From Acanthaster planci (taxonomy: Eukaryota > Echinodermata > Asteroidea > Valvatida > Acanthasteridae), in assembly GCF_001949145.1 (NCBI RefSeq), contig NW_019091539.1, positions 1,333,598 through 1,374,638 of the forward strand: 41,041 nucleotides of DNA, read 5' to 3'. Both the position numbers and the translations under genes were made by a program. The notes below the pieces were generated by a model. It worked only from the letters and a program-made list of their open reading frames with translations, was not told the origin of the DNA and made no database searches. This document shows positions 1 to 9,200 of the stretch, in pieces (positions within the stretch are counted from its first letter, which is position 1; every line of letters starts with the position of its first letter).

Positions 1-79
1 TGAATATTTAACAGTAGCAAAAACCTTTAAGTCACTTCAACGCATTAGCCAAAGACTCTGAAATCATGATGCTGCTTAC

Positions 80-244
80 TTTCTTGTTGATCTTGTTCAG
101 TTCCTCCTCATTGCTGCTCACAGACCGCCTCTTCCTGTTGCTCTCCTTCAGGAGGTCAAAGATACTCTTGCGCTTGTAGAAGTGGCCGTCAACACCAAAC
201 ATCTTATCCAGGAGGTTGGTCATTCCACTGGTCTTCATCTCAAC
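80..244 (-). CDS. Vitellogenin coding exon 17 with RKRR furin-type site
   Basis: Residues 746-800, including SNRKRR|SVSS (RKRR at 782-785). The exon most likely ends at AAA|GTAAGC (plus-strand 74-79). If that donor is not used, the frame reads 15 more codons to a TGA at 34-32. The full-length family continues far beyond this point, so splicing onward is favoured. Confidence 0.78.
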
Positions 245-3200
245 CTGAGAGAACGAAACAAGGAATGAGGTGTTGTGATCCACTTTCACAGAAACCTAGT
301 AACAGAAAGCTGTTATTGGGCAAAATTGAGCATTTCCACAGACTACCTCAATTTCCATGTAACAATGAAAAAATGTCTTGGGCCTGTCTATATTTTCTTT
401 TCTTTCTGCAATACTCCATAATTCACTGATTGTCCAGAATACTTATACATCTTGCAAGATTTGGGAAAAACCACTCCAGCCCATGCTTAATTGCATAAAA
501 TGCCAAGACGGCTGTAACTCATGGAAACTTACACTTTCTAGTGTTTTTCTCCATTGGCATATTGTGTCAATTTTTGGAGTTATAAGCATGTGAGCTTTTT
601 ACCAATGAGAACTCCACTAGCCATTAACCACTTCCTGCTGGGGACTCCAGAATCGGAAATGTATGGTTTATATGCGTGGCTGGGGTCTCCGAACTCGGAC
701 AAAGGAAACAGGGCCCTGTAACAAAAGACCGAATTCCGAAAAAAAGACCAGGCTGCTGGGCATTACCAACATTTTCACTCTCAAAAGTGGTGATAATCCA
801 GCCTTGTTTTGAAACTGTATACCAGGGTTTGGGGCATAGAGAGCCAGCGGATTACCACTGGAGACAAAAGCGCTCCACCNNNNNNNNNNNNNNNNNNNNN
901 NNNNNNNNNNNNNNNNNNNNNNNNNNNGGTTCGTGAACAAAAGACAGTGATACAACACAGCACAATCTGGGCTCTTTACAAGGCTGCAGGTCACCTGTCA
1001 ACTTAGAGTAGTGCCTAAAGATTACTTCGTGCGGCTGTAAACGACCGTGCAATGAAATGATGATTTTTTGAAGGATTTTGAAAACAGGAAAATGATAGTC
1101 ATGCGGGCCCAGCATCATCAACATTGAAAAATGCCCCGGCATGAAGTGGTTAAATCACTGTTTACTCTCCCACATACGATCCTCGGTGGAGAGAGGCAAG
1201 TAGGGGCAAAATGACTTCCCCCAGGTCATTTGAACCCCAGACCATCTGATCATGAGTTACAGACCTTAACCACTGATGCTACACTGTACTCCCCTATGGA
1301 CGCCAGGCACACAGCATCAACAAGGACTTGGTCATCAACCTCACTGTTTGTCACCAGCAAGGGAGAACTGCACATTTTATACTCAATGGACACCAAGCAA
1401 GACTGGCACAGTGCTTATGGAAAAGTGGAGTAAAGGTTCTTACCTCCAGGAAGTTGGTCTTCTTGCCAAGCATTTCAACTTCCAAGCCAATGTTGGTCCT
1501 GCTTGGTGTCAGCTCGCCCTCAGAGAACATCGTCCGAGTCTTCAGCTTGGCACCCAGCTTGGTCTCATCTGAAGACACAGAAGAAATTCCAACCAATTTT
1601 TTCATACAGTTGGATCTCTCTTTTGTTTTTGTTACACAAACTTTGATTTCAAATTATTCCGGGAAATGAAAAGAGACATGATAGTTAAAATTCGGTTATT
1701 TGAAATTCCTGCAGGTTACTTACGGTCATAGAAGCCAACGTTGCGGACTTTGGAATAGGTGGGTCCAAGGTTGAAGGGTTTGGTAAAAACAAGGGCATAG
1801 CGAGCAGCAATGGCCCTGGTTAATTAAGATAGAGAAAAGTATTTCATTCAAATGCACTGAAGTATTACTTACAGTATATGAAGGGATACAACAGAAGTCC
1901 ACCGGAAGGAATTGGACAGTTTTGCAGAGTTGAAAAGGGGATTATTGTTATTCTATGCATTATTATATATTAATATAATATTTATTATATAGAAAAAGTG
2001 CAACAAGTTTCGTGCATAATGGGGAAGTGTGTCAGCCTTCCAGGCATTTCTGGCCAAATTGAATGTGAATGGAGTGGGAAGACTTACAGGTCCTTCTCAC
2101 AGGGCACAACGCTCTCAGAGAGCGTCTTCAGGTGGGAGTAGATGAAGCTGCGGACCTGCTTTGACTTCTCCTTGTTCAGCTCCTGGCCAATCAGGGTGAA
2201 GACGCTGGGGCGCTTGTTGGTCACGGTGGTGACGAGGTAAGCGATCATGCGGAGCTCTGGGTCCTCGTAGGGGTTGCGGAGGATGGGCAGGAGCAGGGAC
2301 AGAACCTGGTGGGCAAAAAAGGGGGTGGAAACAAATTCGTTTTTTTTTTTTTTTAAATGGTTGGTGGAAGCCACAAACCCACACATTCGTTGTGATCAGG
2401 CATTATACCTAATGCGAGAATGCTTATAACATTAGCAATGTTGGAAATGTTGAGTTCAACTTAATCTCCACAGCTCTTGAAATAGACTTGTCTTTGATGT
2501 TTGATCAATGTTTGAGATGGCCAAGTACTCATCAATTCGAATGACTTGGTTGCATCTGAATTATATCAATGGTTAGGTACAGGACTTTGCCATTTATATC
2601 TATGGGGAAATGTGCACACAAATGAAGTAACCATAGCTCTGAAAGCCTGTTAAAAATATGACCTCAATTGAGCCATGGCATCTGAAGTGGCAACATATAC
2701 CTTGTTGGGGATATTCTTCATCTTCCTCAGTGCAAAGCAAGCAGCGATTCTGACATCCTGTGTCTGGTTGGTGACGGTCTGGTGCAGGATGGGCTCGATG
2801 TAGGGAATGTGGTCAGGCAGCCCGACCTGGCCCATGGCCACCAAGCACATCTCGCGCACCTTGGTCTTCTTGGTGACGTCTACTAGGGCCTGGGCCTCTT
2901 CTAAGGTCAGGTTATCGTCCACCTCGCTGGTGACCTGATTCACTCCCATCTGGACACAAAAAGGAAGACAATAGAGGGCAAACTGCATTGAAGTCAAGTT
3001 GCTTTTTGTTGGATCCTCGGAACCTGTACGATACGGGTAGTGGTCCATCATAAAGCATAAATCATGTATATTCCCGTAAATCATGTATATGCTGCAATTA
3101 ATTTATGCATTACTCTGGCCATTACATTTCTGCTCCAGAATCTATACAAACCTAATTCATCAGCCTATCCAAGACAGTTTTTCCATCAGAACAGTATAAA

Positions 3201-6200
3201 TAATCAACACTAATTATTGACTGTTCGGAATCCTCTATGATGTTTGAAGGAATTTTACTTTGCAAGGCTTTACATTTTACAAAAAATTGTTTCCATGCAG
3301 GTGACCTTTGGCTGGTTGTCCATTTTTACCAAGTCAAACATTTTTGTAGAGCCTAAATTTTCTCTGCATGTAACAGATACAGTGTGCTTAAAAAATAACT
3401 TAGGTACACTTGGCCAAGTGTGTGCTGACCTGCTTGTAGACAGTTGGGTCCCACGGGGTAGCTTTGGTACTGTCATCGAAATGCTTCTCGCAGTGGAGGA
3501 GTGAGTGGACGAGTGCTGGTGGGACAAACTTGGCTGTCTTCTTGAGCGAATTGATCTGGATGCCCAGTGAGCGGTAGCAGGCATGGCGCATGCGGACCAG
3601 GTTGTAGACATAGGTGGTGTTCACCTTGGTGTTATGGTGCCACTGCAGGACCCTGTGCTCGCAGATGTCCTGTTAACCCCAAAAACTCCACAACTTCAAA
3701 CATGGCCCTATTTACTCCGCAGCTAAAGATGCATGCGCACCTCCTCAAAAGTGAACCAAACTAACAGGTGCACTAGCTTACGTAACATTCTGCACACCTG
3801 GACATGATTGCCTAGATCACAGAGTACTATCACAATTGAACATGAACAAGTGCATAATGCTAGGTGAAGGTAATACTGTGTTTTCTTGGGGGGGGGATTT
3901 AACAGATGGATAACACAGATAACACAGATAATACATAGCAAAAGCCGCAAAGTATGAAAGTACTTAAGGTTTCATCCAAGCCATTATCTATGGCCTACAT
4001 GCCTTGATTGCTTCCACGGTCGTCTCGCTGGGCTGTCTGATGAAGCCCAGCCTTGTCAAGATGGTGATCTTCTCCTCTGTGGTCAGCAGTGTTTCCTCGG
4101 TGGTGATGAGCTCCTTGATCAGGAGGGTCATGTCAGGCCGGTTGACGAAGGGAATGGCCTCAATCAGCCACTTCCTGAGAGGAAAGAGAAAAAGGAGCAA
4201 TGTTGGTAAGGTAACTGAGGCCAGTAAAGAAGAAATAAACAATGGTAGACAGAGAATTCCCATGTAGTGACAGCAAGAACAAAACGGTAAAGAAAGTAAC
4301 TGACTTAACCACTTCCTGCTGGGGATTCTGGATCCGGACACGTATGCTTGTATATGCGTGGCTGGGGTCTCCGAACTCGGACAACGGGAACAGGGCCTTG
4401 TAACAAAAGACCGCACTCGGAACAAAAGACCAGGCTGGTGGGCATTATCAACATTTTTTCGCTCTCAAAAGTGGAGATAATCCAGCCTTGTTTTGAAACA
4501 GTATACCACCTTTGGGACATTTAGACCGAGCGGATTACCACCGGGGACAAAAGTGCTCCACCACCACAGCGATGAGCCACACAGCACCGCTGCATGCTAA
4601 TCCTGCCCCTACTGAAAAGAGGTCAGCAGCGCACTGAGCCAGGTTCGTGAACAAAGGAAACTTATATAACACCGCACAATCTGGGCTCTTTTTACATGGC
4701 TGCAGGCCTGGCTGAAATACTTGGGCGTCAATAGATTTTGTCTGTCAGGCTAGAGTGGACACCAGAAAGTCCTTCACGTGTTTGTAAGTGTCCGGTAAAT
4801 GAAGATAAGGAATTTTTAAAGATTTTTGAAAACAGAAAAAAATGATAATTTTTTCTAGCAGTCTAGACAGAAAGCAATCCAGGACAATGAGTTCAGTGAG
4901 CTATTGACCAAGTCAGAGAAGTTAGAACTGCCACATCTCTGCTCGCACAGTACAAGACAGACCATCAGAGTGACACCTGATACATGCTAGTGAGTCAGTG
5001 AGGGTAAAAAGCATGGGGTAGCATGCCCTACCTTTGCTCGGGCTTGTGGCGGACCAAGTTCCAGATGTCCTCCAGGGTTTCGTAGTTGGCCTCAAACAGA
5101 CTCCTGACCAGGAGAAGGAAGTAGCTGGGAGAGTCGATGGTGAGGGATGAGTTGGTCTGCTTCTCCAACTTCTTCAGCATGAAGTCGACCTTATGCAGGA
5201 AGGGGTGATAAAATGTCAAATGTCATTTTACGTAGAAAGGTCAAACCAAATCAGGTTTTCCAGGCAAAAACAACTAAATTCCAAACTGAAAACACAACAA
5301 TTAAGGTTAAGTGCTACTTTGACCAATTTCTTTCCACATATTGCCAATAATTCTGCAAGATCTTACATGTAAAACTTAGCTAAAGTATGCAGCATGACTT
5401 TGCTTTAAAATGAAAGGCCCTAGGAAACAACAATTAGGACAAATGTACATGTGTAAGTATCAACCCGGAAGCTATTATCTACGATAATTGGTGATGACAC
5501 TTCAAACTGCTTGCACTACTTATCTACACAAAAAGTACACCTTTTCGGTGACTTTCGCTAAATTTAAAACTTGGAGAGTTATGCTCAGTCAGGGTTTGTG
5601 TTCCTTTTCAGGCTAAGCATAAACTGGCTTTGAGTGCTCTGCTTCAATCTTAAATCGTACCTTCTGAACAGTGTTCAACATGTCTTCCTCAACCTTGACG
5701 ATCTCGGGGAACAAGTAGGTCAGGCCACCACGTGACTCCTGAGTGGGGCTCTTCTCAAAGTACGGGTCAGAGGTCACATTGATCAGCTTCAGGGTTTGGC
5801 TGCACAGATAGTGGGAAAGATGCTTCATATTAACAAAGGGCTACAGGTGTGAAATTTTCCATATTGTTTTCTTGAAATTCGAAACCCGAGGATATGTTAA
5901 AGAAAAAGGTCTCTCAAGAGATTTTAAAGTTTGCGTGGCGAGCATTATGTAACTGAAGCAAGTTCACAGTTGCATAACGTGGCAATTTTCTGTTGCGAGT
6001 TGAAAAGATTCTGAAAAGAACCAGGAAAATTTTGCGAAGCAGGTAACATGCACTGCCCATCATCAGATGGTAACTGTTTGCTTGACAAGAAGACCTAAAT
6101 CTTGCCTGTGCAAAGGTTACAAAGAGGAGGCCTGAGAGAGGGCGAGAATATCGGACTTACTTGACATGGACCAGGACAGATCCGCCCTTGACTCCCATGG

Positions 6201-9200
6201 GGAAGAAGACATAGTGGGCATCTGACTGGACGCTGTTGATGATATATCTCTGTTTGGTGCCAGTGATGTTGTACTTGAAGGTTGCCAACGCCTCCATGGA
6301 GTCCTTAGACTGTTATTGAAAAAAACAACAAAAAACCCTAAACTAACATTTGGATTGTATCATTGAGTTCAGTAGGTTTAAGGTTTCCTTGTTGCATGGG
6401 AAATCTACTTGCAATTTCTATGTTTAAAGGACCCATTAGAAAGGAGTTGTCAATCATACAGGGACTATCTCTGTTATTACTCGTGAATTTTCTCTGCATG
6501 GTTAATTGTAATTTTTTGGTTGTGTAAGTTTTCACTCTGGTAATACCCAAAAAACCAACAACTATGCAAACTGATCTCAAAGACCCAAGATCAATTAGCG
6601 TTTCCATGATGTGAAACTTCATGTGGAAGACATGTACAGGGCCAAATGTCTTCGTGCAAGACAGTGTTTTTTAGCCATAAGCAAGTGAATGTCTATTTCA
6701 TTTAAGGTAAAAAGGATACATGGATTGAATTTTGCCATCATGCAGCAATCTGCTGAAGCTGCCAAACTCAAGAACTGGAAGGCTCAGAAGATACTTGCTC
6801 TGCAAAACCAGGCAACCAGCCAACTTGCCAAGCAGTGCCTTTGACTTTTGACTGGTACTCAGTTTTGCTCAGCACTAAATGTCTGCGAGCCCCAATATTC
6901 TGCTTAGCAGCTTCACAAAATGGGAATTCCCGACCATCCCTTCTCCCTGGCCCTCTCTCTAGGCAACCAACCTTCTCGCAGTCATCGCAGTCCTTGGCCT
7001 TGAAGGTCATCAGCTTGTTGAAGGCAGTCTTGGAGCAGTTGGTGAGATCCCGCACCTTGGTGATGTTCATGATGGTCACCAAGTCCTCGTTCTTGTTCTC
7101 CTTGATGGTGTACAGGGTCTTGCAGATGCCAGACACACCCTCCTGGAGATCAGAAAGAGGAAACAAACATAGAAGAGGAGGTGTAAATTCAGGTCAAGCT
7201 GGGCCAGGTCAAAAAAGTGAGTCAACGTTTTGTAAGTTAAGCATGTTCAACAAAAATAAGAACATAACATGCAAATGAACAAATTCACTTCAGCACAAAA
7301 TTGATCAAATGCCAACTGAAATAAGACACATTAGAAGACTGTAGGCAAACTAACCTCGTCAACCTCATACACATTGTCCTTCTCCACTGTAAGACTGATC
7401 ATGTTCATGATACCTTTCTTGAGGTTCACAATCCATTCTGCCTCAGACTTGTTCACGAAGACAGCCTCGATCTATAGACAGTTTTTGAGACAAAATATTG
7501 TTACTTTCATAGGGAACAAAAGCACTAATTTCCTAAAATGGCCAAAAGAAATGAAACTTATGCACCTAAAGAAAACAGTCAGAGAAATGCTACAGAAGGC
7601 ATGCTCAGTTCTAGGATGGGAAGGAAACTCCCAGACAGATTTTCTTGGAGAAACCCACTGAATCTGGTATATGGGACTGAACATCCAAGTCTACATTAAG
7701 ACTCAGTGCCATTTGACCCAGGGTGAAAGAGGTGGAAACAGCATTAAATGTGACAAATAGACTCCCTTAGAGGTAATACAGTTCATTCTAGAATTAGACA
7801 GCTTTAGATATTCTCCTGCAACTTCAAGAAAATTAGTTTAACAATCAAGATTTACTTTACTCAGTCATAAATGAAAAAAATTTCCCATGTCAGTTAAAAA
7901 AAGGAGACCAAAACAACTGAAAAAAATTGCATGTATTAGAGTGACTTATCCTGGCCCATTATCAACCACTGAGGGCAATCTTCACTTGGTGACAGCCAAT
8001 CGTAATCATTTCATGTAGCTTATCAGATAAATCAATCAAGCACCAGATTAAGTTTGCATCAAAAATTTCCTGAAAAAGTGGCAGCACAGAGTAAGAGTCC
8101 ACAGTCCAAGTGGTATGTTTCAGTTAACAATGGGTCATCAGTGTTTTTTATCAAGTCATGTGATGAGTTAATGAGGCTTTTATCTTGCAGCAGCTATCAA
8201 CTGGGTCTGCCTGTAATTACATGTAATAGGTCCTAATAATATGCTTTCACAGCTCATTTTTCCCAGGGTTCCAAAATCAATTCAATGATGAAGAGGTCGT
8301 AAAAACTAAAAAAAACAAACCAAAGTTTTAGAGGATCAAATTAAGTGCAACACATACACTGAGGTAGGACAAAATAAAAGGCTTTGAATATTAAATTCCT
8401 TCTTTTTGGCAATAAGCCAAAGGTATATCTCTTTCAGTGAAACTCCCAAGTGGAAGAACCTGTTTAAGAGGAATAGATGTATCACATGAAATTTTAGCGG
8501 GTAACCCATTTTTTTGCAAAGGAAATACTTTCCAATTTTTAAAAGTTCATCGAAGTTGGAACCTGGACTGATCAAAAACTCCTGTTGAGACTTCTCCCAA
8601 ATTTTCAACTGAGCAGAGAAGTTTGGTCAATAAAACCACTGCAAAGGGGTTCTCACCTTGCCCTGGTTGATCAGGATGGAGACGTTGTACTGCAGAAGTT
8701 CCCTTAGCTCCTCAGTCACCTTGGTGGAGTTGACCATCCACTGCGGCTTATCATGAGTTCCGTTGATCTCGTAGATTGTCGGATTAACCAGCTGGGGAGG
8801 GAAAAAGTGTAAACAGCTGCAATTAGTTTTAATGCAGAGAGTCTAAATCCATCAATCATGATTGATGTTCACTTGCATGCATACAATTCACACAATGATC
8901 TTCCGGTAAATTCTTTAAGTGCTAATTAAAAACAGATTTTCAAAGTTAACATTGATAACCAACAACTCATCCACAAAATAATGAGGTTATTTGACAACTT
9001 CATAAAGAAACCACCTATCCAGGCCATCACATCCACACATGTAAAAGGCCAAATTGTCAGATTATTAAGACATGTCGCGAGGGGATCAAAACAAGATCCC
9101 AGTGAGTCCTAAGGGATGTCCTGTGGACTTTTGCTAGTGACTAACTTACCCTCATGTTCCAAAGAGTGGTGGTGAGGGGGTAGATCTCCACAATGCATTG

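Noticed and set aside
668-1142. Short frames across the N run
   Set aside because: They span unknown bases inside a MITE; no coding evidence.
2115-2384. Pro/His-rich minus-strand frame
   Set aside because: A frame-shifted shadow of vitellogenin exon 14, whose true frame matches the family.
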